A stretch of 64,000 nucleotides of DNA from assembly GCA_035041965.1 (NCBI GenBank), contig JAPYMA010000640.1, positions 52,949 through 116,948 on the forward strand, given 5' to 3'. The position numbers and the translations under genes are program-made. Every line of letters begins with the position of its first letter. Position 1 is the first letter of the stretch. The notes under the pieces were generated by a model. That model was not told the origin of the DNA and made no database searches. It saw only the letters and a list, made by a program, of their open reading frames with translations. Positions 1 through 12,304 of the stretch are shown here, piece after piece. The stretch comes from Anisakis pegreffii. Taxonomy: Eukaryota; Nematoda; Chromadorea; Rhabditida; Anisakidae.

Positions 1-396
1 CAGTAGCTGATCACATCCTTCGAAATTTTGATCGATTAGGCGGTTCACCATTCTATGTCCAACTAATCCATCTGAATTCTTCTCTGTTCCACTCTCATTC
101 TATCCATTTTTCTGGTATTATGTGCAATCGAGACTTTAGTTTGGCCTCATAGGAGCGGCATATCACCTAATCTCTCACTGGATTGCTTCATGGTATTTGC
201 TGTTTGGTACATTACGTTCGTATGTGACGTTTCTGTAATGTGGCGCCTTTAAAATCCGATTCGATCTCCGATGTTTACTGTCCTGCGTTCTCGAACTGCG
301 AATATTTATTGTGATAAGTTGTTGATCGAGTCGAAGCTGAATAAAATTTGATTTTCAGCTGTCAAACAGCGGAATTGACCTTATTTTTAGTTAGAG
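1..396 (+). promoter_or_regulatory. Upstream region of collagen gene 1
   Basis: No gene is seen here. Acceptor-like pyrimidine-rich AG sites occur at about 353-359 and at 381-390, the latter only six bases before the collagen start codon at 397. In nematodes such a site is often a spliced-leader acceptor, but a cis-intron acceptor is equally possible. Promoter elements cannot be assigned by eye. Confidence 0.3.
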
Positions 397-2866
397 ATGG
401 GTGTGCAAACGTGTATTGGCATAGCTGTTGCATCTAGTGCTTTCTTCATTTGTGTTTCTTTGTTTGCTGTAGGTGTTATATTCAGTGATATCAATGATCT
501 GTATGCAGATGTCATGGATGAAATGAATGGGTTCAGAGTAAGTCGTTTCACTTTCTGCTCGAATTGCAATTCAATTATGGAAATCAACAATCGTACTGAA
601 GAACAATATTTCATGAAATAACGAGTAAAAAGTACTAAACAAGGAAAGAGAAACATTACTTGAGAGGGTTTCACTCAAGAGATCGATAAATCCTCTGCAA
701 CTGGAGGAGAATTGATTTGAACTTAATAAAGAACGATTATTTGTTAGATGCAATGATGTGATTAATGTAATAGTGCATTTATTTTCAAGTCAAACATGAA
801 ATAATTTCAAATCCGTTTAAAACTCACTTCAAAGGAACACATCTCATCTGTCACGACTAATTATCATTCTGCATTTCACTATTCTATGATGTCTCTTAAG
901 GTGAATGATCAATTTACATCGCGAAATCGCATTGACAATTTGATCAGCTCTTGGTTGTTCTTTCAACTCCTTTACATCAAAGCGTAGAATCTCACTGAAA
1001 TGAACAAGAAACTATTTTCACAGCATCATTTCACAAACAGTACATGTTTGTTGCAGACTGAATGCGAGTATGCGCCTCAAAAGAATGTGTAGTGTTCGTC
1101 ATTATTACAACACTGAATAACTCTCTTTAAGGCAGCCATCTTTGCATTTGACAAAAAAACTAACAATCTTTCGATTGGTGTTTAAGTGCATTTCAATTCC
1201 CATAAATATTTTCAAAAAACTCGATTTGTACACATATTTCATATCAATTAACATCCGTATCCGTATTATCCGAGTCATTTAAAGGAAAAAAGAAAAGCAA
1301 ACTAATTGGAAGTGGAGACGGCCGCATTAGTTGAAAAAATTTGAATTGTTATTTTGCAAACGAATTGAATACATCTGCAAAAACTTGTCTGGTGATCGAG
1401 GAAGTTGCGTACAGTTTTTAAAATCTTCAATTTTCACTCACGCTCGAGTAATTTTCGCTCGATTTTCCTCCTTGACCAATACAGTTCCTAAATAATATGA
1501 AATCTAATTGATGACCTTTATTAGTTGTTCGCGCATTAATCGAATATTTTCAAAGGCTCTATTAATGGTTTACTACTATCTATTCTCGATCAAATACTAA
1601 ATTTAGTATTGCAAGAAGAAGTTCGAAGTTGCATCACATATTTTTAGGTAATTTAAAGTCACAGCGGTTAGAGGTAAAGATAATCTTGTTTAGGCACTCA
1701 CTGACGATATGTGGTATAGAATTATGCGACTTCATATGAACCCAACCGGTGAAAGTAATGTGCCTTACACGTTTGAGAGCCTCTTCGTTAGAAATAAGCG
1801 ACAGACGTTCCCAGACCAATGTCGTGAGTCTTTCAACTCTTCATTTTCCTTGTCATTCCCTATCGATTAATTCGTAGCGTTTCTTTCACTTCATCACCGA
1901 CGAGCGCATGTTAATGGATTAACGTTCTGAGCTAACGCTCCCCCTACAAGTGATCTATAGGAAATGCTAAGTGAAGAAAAATCATCAATGTTTATTGGCG
2001 CTGAATTGAAGCTGATTAAACATTCGCAGATTGTACCGCGCCTCGTAACCAATGCCCAGCTGGACCACAAGGTCCTCCCGGCGATAAAGGAGAAAAGGGT
2101 CCAGATGGTCCAGACGGTGAGGATGGTCGTCCGGGTGTGTCTGGTGTTTCACTGTTGGCTACGCACGATATTCCTGGTGGTTGCATTCGATGCCCGCCAG
2201 GTCCAGTCGGACCTCGCGGACCTGATGGACCACCCGGTGAACGAGGACCTGCTGGACGTTGTGGACCACGGGGACCAGCCGGCAAGCCTGGTCTACCTGG
2301 ACGTCCTGGTGAACCAGGAGATGAGGGTGAACCAGGCAGACGAGGTCCAGCTGGACGTCCAGGACCACCTGGTAAGGACGGTAAGCGTGGTAAGGGACCA
2401 AAGGGACCGAAAGGCCCAACTGGCCCACGAGGTCCACAAGGTGCGCCGGGTAAAGATGGTGAAAAGGGTGCTGATGGAGAACCAGGAGATAAGGGCCGTG
2501 ATGGAAGACCTGGACGCGATGGGCGACCTGGAAAAGACGGACGTCCTGGACCGGTACGTTTCCGTTATATTTGGTTTTTCGATTTGTATATGGTGTTTTC
2601 AGCTTTGATTAGGAAAGTGCTACCGATTGCTAATGAGATTGAGGAGTTGTTTGTGTGATATATTGATTCATAACAGAGCAACTGGCAGTAACGTCAGCTT
2701 GATAGTTGTTTCGTTTTGGTTTCGAGTGCGAGTTTATGATAGTTCGTTAAAAGCAAACACCACATCTGATCTATTTCAGGCTGGCTCTCCAGGATTGCCA
2801 GGACGTGATGCGACGTATTGTCCATGTCCACCTCGTTCGGTTTTCCTTTCAGCTAAGAAACACTAG
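397..2866 (+). CDS. Cuticle collagen, four exons
   Basis: Secreted structural collagen of the nematode cuticle. Exons are 397-537, 1694-1823, 2030-2553 and 2780-2866; the phases agree and give 293 residues. Exon 1 encodes a hydrophobic signal/anchor followed by a short conserved acidic stretch ([10 protein letters not shown]). Exon 2 carries the N-terminal domain (DDMWYRIM) and a subtilisin/furin-type site RNKR at residues 80-83. Exon 3 holds the Gly-X-Y blocks, interrupted near [15 protein letters not shown], a Cys-flanked interruption typical of cuticle collagens. Exon 4 ends in [10 protein letters not shown] plus a short tail. The length is normal for the family. The neighbouring collagen at 3786-6607 lies tail to tail, and its exon 3 is also exactly 524 bp, so the two are likely inverted paralogues. 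Antisense and other-frame Pro/Gly-rich ORFs over exon 3 are shadows. The exact orthologue is not assigned. Confidence 0.96.
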
Positions 2867-2957
2867 ACGAACGATTGTAAAACGACATCTCAATGCAAAT
2901 ATGCAATTCCAGTTAAACTATGCGTTTGGTTTGATGGAAATTATCTCCATCTTTGAT

Positions 2958-2963
2958 AATAAA
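2958..2963 (+). terminator. Polyadenylation signal AATAAA for collagen 1
   Basis: A canonical AATAAA lies 92 bases downstream of the collagen 1 stop codon, in AT-rich sequence. The position fits a short 3' UTR. The remaining sequence up to 3785 separates the two convergent collagens and shows no further gene. Confidence 0.6.
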
Positions 2964-3632
2964 TAATTCCTATCTGTCTTTATTATTTGTGTCTGTACGT
3001 GTGTACTCGAATTTATCATGCTTCAGTAAAATACTTCACGTTTACATCGATTCAACTCGATGTTATTTGTTTGTTTCGTGCGTTTTTTCCACCACTAAAT
3101 ACACGATTAGTATGTGCGTCGAACTTTTTCTCCAGATCACATTGCGTCTTTTTTAAATCGCTATCTTCCTTTGTTCGATAGTAAATAACAAGTATATTGA
3201 AAAGCAAGTTCTACCTTCATCATTTGTTATCGTTTCAGTTGTTTGTAAAGTTTGAATCTCATTTGGTGTCTTTTTGCCCGAACAAAAACTACTTGCAGAA
3301 GTAAGCTACCGAAATGGTTTCCAATAATATTCGTCTAAATATGAGAAAAAAGGTCGTTCAAATAATTTTGCGTGAAATCAAAACTAGATCAAGACTACAT
3401 TTAGAGATCAGTGTTCGCACTATATTCGAGTACGTTTGCATTAATAGAACGTATAGAACTGTAACGCTTGAGTGGTCGTAGCCAGGTTTGTAATAAGCTT
3501 CCTTGTGAACTTGATTTCCGAATCGCATGCGGCGGGGGCATGAAAACAAGTCATACTAGCGCAGGTGATTTGAGTCCCAATAGCATTCAGCACCATTTCG
3601 TTTTATGAGCAAAAAATACAGATAGAAACAAG

Positions 3633-3638
3633 TTTATT
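3633..3638 (-). terminator. Polyadenylation signal for collagen 2
   Basis: TTTATT on the plus strand reads AATAAA on the minus strand, about 150 bases downstream of the collagen 2 stop at 3786. It is plausible as the mRNA end; the call rests on position and the motif only. Confidence 0.45.
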
Positions 3639-3785
3639 ATCAATATCAAATTTCATATGCTGATTGAATTTTTTAATTGAAACTAAATAACAACTGAAGT
3701 TGCATCGAATCGGTGAAGGCACGGCATTTCGAATAGAACGACGAGCAGTAAATGATGCCTGAATAACCATGAACGCTATAATCCT

Positions 3786-6607
3786 CTAATGCGTCACCAC
3801 AAAGACAGCACTGCGTGGAGGACAAGGACAGTAGTGTGCGTCCGGACCCGGTAGACCATCGCTTCCAGGCTGTAAAAAATAAGATCGTATTATAAAATTA
3901 TCGCTGGTGATTCATGAAGATGTGTTCAGAATGAACGAATCGTTCTGAATAATCATAACATTAAAAATGCTTTTTGTTACTAGTAACGAAACTTTTTATC
4001 GGTTCAGAATTTTAGTGATATAATGTTTGTTTTCATTACTGGTGAATTGCTTTCATTGGCCCCTTCTCCATATCTCCATTTTTATCAAATTGAGGGCTTC
4101 CTTCTCACTGTATAAGCAGTTCTATTTGATTATGTAAACAAATGGCCGAAAATAGTCTAGCATTATCGGTGCTCATATACTAAACGTGTTTCCAGTGCAG
4201 AGCAGCGGGATGAAATGCAGGAGAAATTTAACGTTTCGATTAGAATGAAAGTTAACGAAATGTGCAAGAAATCCATAATTGGTTGTAAATAGGTGATCGG
4301 ACTCTGAACAGACGGATTTTCGGGAAGACAACCGGTTTGTTGAGCCAACTTGGGATTATCTCGGCACAAGCTGCGGGCTGGTAGCCATCAACGCCCTTTT
4401 CACATACAACCGTTCCCGGCAAAAACAAGCTCTTAGGACTGTCCTCTTTCTTATCTAAGGAATCCTCATAGAAAAAAGATTCGTCGATCACTTCGGATGC
4501 TCCCTACTTATATGATCAACTGTTCCCCACTGCATGCATTCAATAAAATAGTCCTAGAGCGGCGAGATGTTCATATGGGAGAGTAGGCAAGTAGGCATCT
4601 GATTGGACAACTATGAATTGCCGGGCTTGAGCGACAGCCGAAATAGCTGACAGCTTTCAGTTCAAAATTCCAATCCTAGAGACAAACCTAAACTGAAGCT
4701 GAAATCTATCGCAATCGAAAATATTGCCACTCCCCAAGCAGTTTTTTCATATTTAATGTGCTAGTAAAGAGTTCAAGTCAACCATAAGTTGCATGCGTGA
4801 TTGCCTAAGTAGACATCGGCTCGAATTTTTTAAGCTCTTCAAATGTTGTTTGTTCAATCAATTCAACTTGGTTATAGCGAGATTGATTGATGTATCGCCA
4901 ATCAAGCTCTTCATTCATATGTTACTGATAACTTTACACAGTTGAACGGATTGGTAGCTTTGACTGAATTTTTATGATGTTTTTTATTAGCAAACATTCA
5001 CGAAATTCAGCACGTAAACAACGTTGGTAATTTCCTACTTGGAGCAGTTGAATTCCTAAGGTTTTCGTAATAAGCCATCAACCTTTATCCAGTCGAATTT
5101 CACATTTTTCATGCGGGAAATTTGTGATTTAATCTAAAATGACCATTGGGTCAATGATATCTTGAATGCACTAACCGGTCCTGTTCGTCCATCTTTTCCT
5201 GGCCTTCCGTCCTTTCCGCATCTACCATCCGGTCCTTTATCGCCAGGCTCACCGTCTTCACCCTTCGCACCGTCATTTCCAGGTGGTCCTGGTGGACCTC
5301 GAGGACCTGGTGCTCCTTTTCTTCCAGGTGGTCCGCGTCCGCGTTTTCCGTCTTGACCAGGTGCACCAGGCCGTCCAGGTGGCCCAATTGGTCCACACAT
5401 GCCAGGGTCTCCTGCGTCTCCTTCTGGTCCTTTTGGACCCGGTCGACCGCACCGTCCTGGAGGACCCATGTTGCCGGACATCCCTGGCTCTCCGGGTGGA
5501 CCTTGCGGGCCTGGAGGGCCTGGACGACCGGGAGGACAATTGAGGCATCCACCCGGTACCTCATGGGTGGCAAGAAGTGCCACACCAGGCACACCTGGCC
5601 TACCATTCTCACCATCAGGTCCATCGGGACCATCCTCACCTGGATCACCTGGAGCACCAGGTGGTCCGACTGGGCAGTCCCGTCGTATATTGTCGCAGTC
5701 TGCAATGGTTATCAATTGCAACAGTTATTAATTCATTATCAAGCAGCTGAAAAAATATTGAAATTCTGCTTTAAGGTTTCGAACTTTGTGCTGCATTGAC
5801 ATATTGATCAATTAGCATTGTGTGATTCGAGCATGAAAGAATCAACGATTCCTGCATTCACATTTTAGGAAGAGTTGAAGAGTATTGCGATGGGGTCATC
5901 TATACTGTTACTGTTGAACAACATGATTACGATATGTCAGGATTATGTAGCAAGTAAGATCAAAAACATGTGCTTATGATGGAGACACTTGGCTATTATT
6001 TATTCACAGATCTCTTTTTTGCGCGTGACCATGTCTGAAATGAAGCAATATCAAAATATTATAAAATTGCTCACTGCAGTGAGGTTTGTTTTGCCTCTTA
6101 GCCCTTGAGAACAAAGTCGAAATATCTGAACCACTCCATTGCACTCGCATTTCATTCCGGTTGAGTTGTACTATTCGGTTCCATGTATCGTCAGCAACAA
6201 TCTGAACCAAACTGGATGATTATGTGCTCAAAGGATCAGTTTCACTTGTGATTCGTTCAATCAGATCAACTATTTTGCGGATGTCAACTCAAGTTTGCAG
6301 TGCGCAACCGTCGACTTTAATGACTTTCATGAAAGTTTTATATGCGACAATTTCAATCTTATTCATGAACCACCAAAAATGATATAGACGTCTGAAAATA
6401 TACGCTATTGCGAACTCTTATGATTTTAGGGTGGAAATTAAAGCAAAGTATAATGGCAATTACCTTGAATTCGCTCATTTCATCCATCAGATCATCATAC
6501 AGATTGTTCAGATCATTGAACATCACAACCACACCAATCATCGCGAAGCATACGGCAGTCACACTTGCTGCCATCGAAGCCCCAAACAAAACCTTCATAC
6601 TCGGCAT
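3786..6607 (-). CDS. Cuticle collagen, four exons
   Basis: A second secreted cuticle collagen, on the minus strand. Exons (high to low) are 6607-6464, 6201-6075, 5699-5176 and 3869-3786, giving 292 residues with consistent phases (0, 1, 0). Exon 1 starts [19 protein letters not shown] and encodes the hydrophobic N-terminus. The start is preferred over upstream in-frame ATGs because an acceptor-like AG at 6614-6613 lies just before it (candidate spliced-leader site). Exon 2 carries [11 protein letters not shown] and the cleavage site RAKR at residues 81-84. Exon 3 has Gly-X-Y repeats with the interruption [15 protein letters not shown]. Exon 4 ends [10 protein letters not shown] and a short tail. 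Intron 3 is long (3870-5175) and holds possible coding fragments. A hAT transposon sits 165 bp upstream of the start codon and may affect the promoter. Confidence 0.96.
4252..4656 (-). pseudogene. Possible coding fragments nested in collagen 2 intron 3
   Basis: Two minus-strand open stretches within the 1.3-kb intron look protein-like rather than random. One is 4656-4540, including [17 protein letters not shown]. The other runs from about 4500 down to 4252, including [19 protein letters not shown] and [14 protein letters not shown]. An acceptor-like AG precedes the second. I found no donor that joins them in phase and no start codon. They may be a decayed gene or transposon remnant, or chance. 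The family is not recognised. Confidence 0.22.
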
Positions 6608-7184
6608 TTTGCCTGAATATATTACGATTTTTCTAAGCATTTGGAAAATTACGAGCATAATAATTCAGTAAACGATTGGTGTGATAGTAAACAGTTGAAT
6701 GAACAATGCTTTGACAAGAAAGGAGTGTTGATAAAAATACATCATAGCATACTGTGGTAATGTGTTATGTTCAGTGATGGGAATGCTACCGAAAAACAAT
6801 AGATAAGCTATCGCTGACCCGATGAAAAAAAAAGTTTGGTCAGCTGAAAATAATGCGCTATCGTTATTATCGCCAAAACAGTAGAACTACTACCGCTGAA
6901 CTGATAGTCGGCGAAGCTAGGGCGCTAAACGCTATCGCTACTCGCTACTTCAGAATCTTCCCTCAAAAGATGCAACTGCACCACTCATTTGTATGTTCAC
7001 GTTCTTTAACAATTCACAAAATATATTTAATTTTATAAACCAACAATCACCAAATTGGTGTTTACTGCTAACTCCACAACAAACGAAGTTGATTATAATC
7101 GCTAAGAACAGTCCTAATAACCCCCTCAATATCCACAACCAACAATCACCTCCCTCCTCATTCATACAAGATCTATTTATTTAT

Positions 7185-7600
7185 TTAATCAGCAAATCCA
7201 ACTCATTACGAGTTTATGCCTCTCTGTTATTACCAATATCACTAATATCACATTCTTCCTTCCTTGGCATTCTTCTTTCCGCGCAGCTAACGATAATAGC
7301 GTTTGGAATCATCTGTCTTCATGAAATCCGAACTTGAATTATTGATTTGGCAAGTACAGAGGTTTTGGGCTACTCTCCCATATGCCCATTTATTTCTAGG
7401 GAGAGGGACTCAGAAGGAGCCCGAAAATACATTCCGATTGATCGATTGAACACTTGTCCAACGATCGTTCAGAGTAGTTGTTTGGAACAGCCATCAGTAG
7501 TGAATCAGTAATCTTTCGTTATCAGTGATAAACAATTAATGTAACCGAGTAGATCCGTAGCAATCGGCATATCAAGCACGCCACAGCTAACCAATAACGA
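7185..7600 (+). repeat. Dispersed repeat, copy 1 (inside the hAT element)
   Basis: This stretch is clearly similar, in reverse complement, to about 27380-27740. Shared landmarks include AACTCATTACGAGTTTAT near 7200, TATTGATTTGG near 7340, GAGAGGGACTCA near 7400 and GATTGATCGATTGAACA near 7440. It directly precedes the reverse-transcriptase-like remnant, so it may be part of the same retroelement. By eye the two copies are diverged but alignable over about 0.4 kb. Confidence 0.7.
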
Positions 7601-7676
7601 GTGCCTGTTGCCATAGATAATTTGCATAGTTAAATCCAGCCGAATAACAACAACAATCCATCAAGCTATCGCAACA

Positions 7677-8312
7677 ATGACGAACATTTTGCCGATCGCA
7701 CAGAACGATCGACAAACCAACCGCTCACCGTCATCCATAAAAATTATTCAAGATCAAGGCGCCTTAAGCAACCCAAGTTTGAAGCTACATCATCACGTTT
7801 CCAATATAGTTAAAAAAGCTAACACCAGATTATCACTCACACTGAGAACGTTCAGCTTCATTACCTTCTCTTTACTAACTATAAGCAAAGTACTCAACCT
7901 ATATTCGCCCACACTAGAATTTACTTTTTCTCCTCGTTCTTTTCCGGATCAATACGATAACAAACGCTATATTAATGCCGTTAAAAATGTTCGGAAAAGA
8001 TGTAAGAGGCACTTCAGGAAATTCAATAACGCATCTGAATACAAGGGGAGATTATCAATATTTAGAACTGCGAAGATTTTATATTGATCTTTGAGCAGAA
8101 CACAACATCATTCAACGTCAGGTTGATCTCCCAATGGGAGAAATTTTTCAATGAACGAACCCGCTAAAGTAATTCCTCAAACACGCAAATTAAACGCTAC
8201 AAAACTCTTGTCCGCAAATAGAATCGTTAGAGCCTGGAATCGACTCTCTCAATAATTTGCCTCCTCACGTTTGCTCGAAATATTTAAACGCAAACTCCGA
8301 TCTACTACATGA
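7677..8312 (+). pseudogene. Decayed non-LTR retrotransposon, C-terminal part of reverse transcriptase ORF
   Basis: The frame at 7677-8087 reads HVSNIVKKANTRLSLTLRTF followed by a stretch ending RKRCKRHFRKFNNASEYKGRL. This resembles the thumb/C-terminal region of LINE polymerases, where a Y-x-x-RL motif follows a basic stretch. Downstream, after frame breaks, short pieces such as NRIVRAWNRLS (about 8220-8250) and LLEIFKRKL (about 8270-8300) match the usual terminal region in order. No intact catalytic YxDD motif is present. It is a nested remnant inside the hAT element. Confidence 0.5.
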
Positions 8313-9040
8313 AATGAAATCGGTTTCATATCCCTGTCAAAATCTCGTTAACTATTTGACAAGCAGCGATGGAGAAATTGAGAAAAAAAAAGTTACTTCG
8401 CCCAACTATTTTTAATCATTCCTTTTTTTATTCATTGAATAATTTATATAATTTGATTTTTTCCTCTTTTCTCAACCATCCTCCCCCTTCCAACACCAGT
8501 TGGGTCAGTATACGCGAAGTTGTGCAGAACTCTACTGCACATATTATTATGCGCATAAATATCAATCATGTCCTTTCCCAGCGATAAAAAAAATTGATGA
8601 AGATATCATTGCACTGTCACCCAACTTATCTCAAATCAGTTAGCTTAGTGATCTCAGACGGAATGCTAGTGGTGTACTTATAGCAAAAATTTGAGGTATG
8701 GTTGAATACTCAACTTGTGACCATTCGGAAGTGTACGAGTATGGTAAGTCCGAGTTTAGTATTATATATGTTACGGCGCCACTATGTTTTCACATACCCT
8801 AATGTTCGAAAAAATATGCATTCGCATGCGGAAGAAAAATTAGCGGAAGATAGTGGACGTATAATAGGTCGCTGAAGCGCTAACTTTCGTGAAAATGCAG
8901 CTCACTGAAGCGCTAGTCAACGACGGTTGCGGAGGCTATCGCTACAAGTTTCGGCTACTTGAAAACAGTAGTGCGCTATAATGCTTCCCCTGATAGCGGA
9001 TTAGCGGATTGCTGCGCTATTGCCCATCTCTGGTTATGTT

Positions 9041-12000
9041 ATATATTGAATCTGAGGAGGAGCTAAAATTTAGAAAAAATTAGTAGTAGTGGGATGGATT
9101 GTAGCAACGAAGTAAGTTTGAATATTAAATACAGGTCATGGGTTAGTGACATGAGAATTATGTTGATAACTTGGATGGAGTTGACGTAGCGCTAAATACT
9201 AAAACGACACCAGTTGCACTATGGATCAATTCATTTTGAGGATGTCGTTGATGACTGCTGCTTTTGGAAGTATTGTAAACCGCCTCAGATGGATTAAGCG
9301 ATTAGCAAACTGAAAGCATTTTTAGAAGATTGTTTTTGTAAATATAATGGAAATAAAGTATAGAAAATATCAATTGGTTTTCAGTTCGTTCATTTTTGCC
9401 AAATTCAAAATTATGTTCCAATCCTTCTCAATGGCGATGGTGAAGGAAGCAAACAATGCTAAATCTCCGTCATTAGACAACAGTACATTGTAATTCTGCA
9501 CATCAAAATTGCGAATAGATTGAATTGGTCAATTCATTTCCAATGAAATTCCTATTCCACACACTCAAAAAGGATCGAAAATGCGAGTCGCATGGTAGTA
9601 GATTTCTAAAAGTTACTCAAAGTGGGGCAGGTAAAGAGCATTCTATTGAGAAGTGGAACCGATGTTAAAGAGCTGGTAATGTGATAAAAAATGACTGAAC
9701 AGAATTAATTTGCTAAAAGAAAGGGTACAAGAAGTTGGTGATTGTTCTGAAGATCTCACTTCGTTCTAGTTTTAGGTGTATGCCTAGCAATTAAATAAAC
9801 TCGTTTTAGGGATTTTTTTAGGATACTTTTTCGGTGTTGATCGAAGACGCTAACCACCAAATATAATAGAAAGTAAAGGTATCTGAGTAGTTTAAAACAT
9901 CACCGAGCATGTGCAGTCATCAATCAAGGAGCAACAGTTCATTTCCTAATTACTTAAAAATGAAAATGAGTACGATATTACGCTGAAATTCGGCTACAAA
10001 TAAGTTCGGTTTACACGTAAACACCCACATTCCGCAGTTCCGCATGAATGAATATTTTGATTTTTAACCATCTTTATTTATTCCGAATCAGTGGCACTTT
10101 AACTCTGTAGCAGTCAATATTTTATGCTTTATAATAGTTACTTCCAAAGCAGTCAATATTTTACAAGTTTTTTTTAGCATAATTCCAATTTTAAAAAAAA
10201 AAACGAGTTTATTGTCCACAACTCATACCAATGTCAAGCTTCATTAAACATTGATTGTGTGAAAGTATGACTAATCCGTTCCAATGAACTGTACAATTGT
10301 ATTGTAATATACAATTAATGAAAATTTTACAAATGAATTTATAGGTTACATCGATGATAAGAAACGGCATCAATTGCATCTGATTACTGATCAGTGCGTT
10401 AGTGATGGTAATTTGATCTTTAGTTTGCAATCAAATACGTCAGTGGGAATGTGAACGGATATTCGGAGCCGTGAATACAAATTGCGGTCGAACTTATATC
10501 GTGCTCACGTTGAAGGTTCTCGCAAACACTGCACTCACAGCCAACGTTCGTTGATAAAATTCGGTTGTGATCAGATCAAATGGGATGGCTCACGAACAGT
10601 CAAAGTGATATCACAATCTGTGTTCTGATTCACTCGAAACAAATGGTACAAAAATGAAGAAATGAGCAATTAACCAAATTTTGAGTTCATTTCAAAAGGG
10701 CCATCGAACATACCTATTCAAGGATTGGAAATAAGTGCTTTTATTCATTTAAATACAAGTGAGGTTGTCATCGAGCGGTTTGCCCAGAATAGGCTCACTG
10801 CCTAATATAGAAGGTCACGTCTGAACTAGAAACTATTGAGTTTCATTTGCAACATTTAAGGTTTTGATCATTATTTGTATAATACTAATGCAGGAAGACA
10901 CTGAAAATAAAATGTTAAAGTATAATCCATTCAAAGTGAACCTTTCAGGAAGGAATGTTCAGAATTTTGCTATTATGCTGCAGCTTTTTAGCAAGCCGTG
11001 CAATTGAGTGTCAAAAGAATTTTGCACAGGATTCATAGCAGTGATAAAAATTCGGAAAAAACAGCTGAGAAGATAACGGAACTAATAAATAATGTGATCA
11101 ATCTCAGAAGTGCGTGGGAAAATTGAAAGTGCAAAACTTTTTCCTGATTGGAAAGGACAATAAATCATCAGCAAATTGAGTTGTTTATTTATTGTGAGAA
11201 TCGTTGAAATTTATAATCCGAATGAATGATATACGGCGAAATAATGATAACTTCTTTGAATTGTGAGAAATTATTCCGAAAGCACATCATGAAGAATACT
11301 TTGTTTGGAACGATTCACAATGGGAATGGAATAACGACGGACTACCGGTCGTATTTTTGGACCGTTCTCAAGATTTCTTCTTTCCAATGGTGTAAAAAAA
11401 AGAAACAATTTTCTAGTAGTAGATCGTTCACTTATCATCACCTTTGCTTAGAATTAACTTTTGGTGACAGTGAAAAGCAGTGAAGAACATTTAAAACTCG
11501 AATGACACTGATACATCTTTTTTTTCCTTAAGTTTTCGAGTGTTTTCCAGTTAAATTTTAATTGCCAGCATAATTTTCGGTTATTTCGTCAGTTGATCAG
11601 CTGCAATGATACTCTACAAGCTGAAATCGGAAAACAAAATGCTAAATTGCCATCTAATGTTCTTTTCCATGAAACACAAATGGAACATTAACGAAGCAAT
11701 CTCAAACGAACAAGCACTGTTCAGTGCCCACTAATTGCTAATCAAAAGGAATACCCTAACTAGAACAACAGTAACAACATATCTCGGCAATATCCAGCAG
11801 CAGATAACTGCAAAATGAAGAAGTTATGAAAATAGATAAAAGGAAGATTTATATACCTGATTTTGTGTTCGACAAAAGAATGTGAGCAACAAAGGAATGT
11901 GCTATAGTTGACCGTACAGAAACAAGTTGGCAAATGAAGTTAAATTGAGAGCGGAAACACATCGAAATACGCTTCACTGTTATGATTAACGAGCAACGTA

Positions 12001-12157
12001 TTCAAGTTTGAATATTTAAAGTTTAAATAACTGTTCTCAACATCATTCATAATCACGACTTCATCAAATTCAGCATCAACAATGCATTCTTGGTTTATTC
12101 GTTGTTGTAATAAGCGTTACTTTATAGTTGTCCGTTGAACGATTCTCTTGAAGATAA
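9041..12157. other. Gene-poor AT-rich intergenic DNA
   Basis: I see no gene, RNA or clear repeat boundary here. Short ORFs up to about 85 codons occur (for example 11226-11483) but lack recognisable motifs or convincing splice context. Confidence 0.5.
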
Positions 12158-12304
12158 ATGTCACAAAGAAATCACAAAACTGTTGACAGTGCAATTAGTG
12201 AAGATATTATAAAATTATCTTCTTCGTTTCCACCAAAATTAGCAGATGAGGCGTACTTTGCAAATGAATTGAAAGCGTTGATTGGTGACACTGATTGGAA
12301 CTGA
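12158..12304 (+). CDS. Small ORF, 48 residues, unidentified
   Basis: An ATG-initiated plus-strand ORF with a balanced, soluble composition: it starts MSQRNHKTVDSAISED and ends LIGDTDWN. The amino acid usage is unlike translated AT-rich noise, but it is short and I do not recognise it. It may be an isolated exon, a small protein or chance. It overlaps an 80-codon minus-strand ORF (12172-12414) that is probably its shadow. It lies about 760 bp upstream of the kinase gene. Confidence 0.25.
   Translation: MSQRNHKTVDSAISEDIIKLSSSFPPKLADEAYFANELKALIGDTDWN

Larger units (their letters stand above)
6772..9032. mobile_element. hAT-type DNA transposon (non-autonomous)
   Basis: The element is 2261 bp, bounded by an identical 8-bp duplication GTTATGTT at 6764-6771 and 9033-9040. 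Its ends are inverted: the left begins CAGTGATGGGAATGCTA and the right, read inward, begins CAGAGATGGGCAATAGC. An 8-bp duplication with CA(G)-type ends and a GATGGG core is characteristic of hAT elements. Subterminal regions (about 6790-6960 and 8870-9030) are rich in GCTATCGC-like motifs. No hAT transposase is recognisable; the interior contains a decayed LINE and a dispersed repeat instead. The insertion lies just upstream of collagen 2. Confidence 0.85.

Noticed and set aside
2016..2437. Pro/Gly-rich minus-strand ORFs across collagen 1 exon 3, and a 214-codon ORF in another plus frame
   Set aside because: They are frame shadows of the Gly-X-Y coding sequence, whose true frame has matching splice phases and collagen motifs.
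5151..5799. Several long ORFs on both strands over collagen 2 exon 3
   Set aside because: Same reason: shadows of a periodic, GC-rich collagen exon.
7677..8087. A functional gene at the 136-codon ORF inside the hAT element
   Set aside because: The reading frame is only the tail of an RT-like sequence, continues after frame breaks and lacks catalytic motifs.
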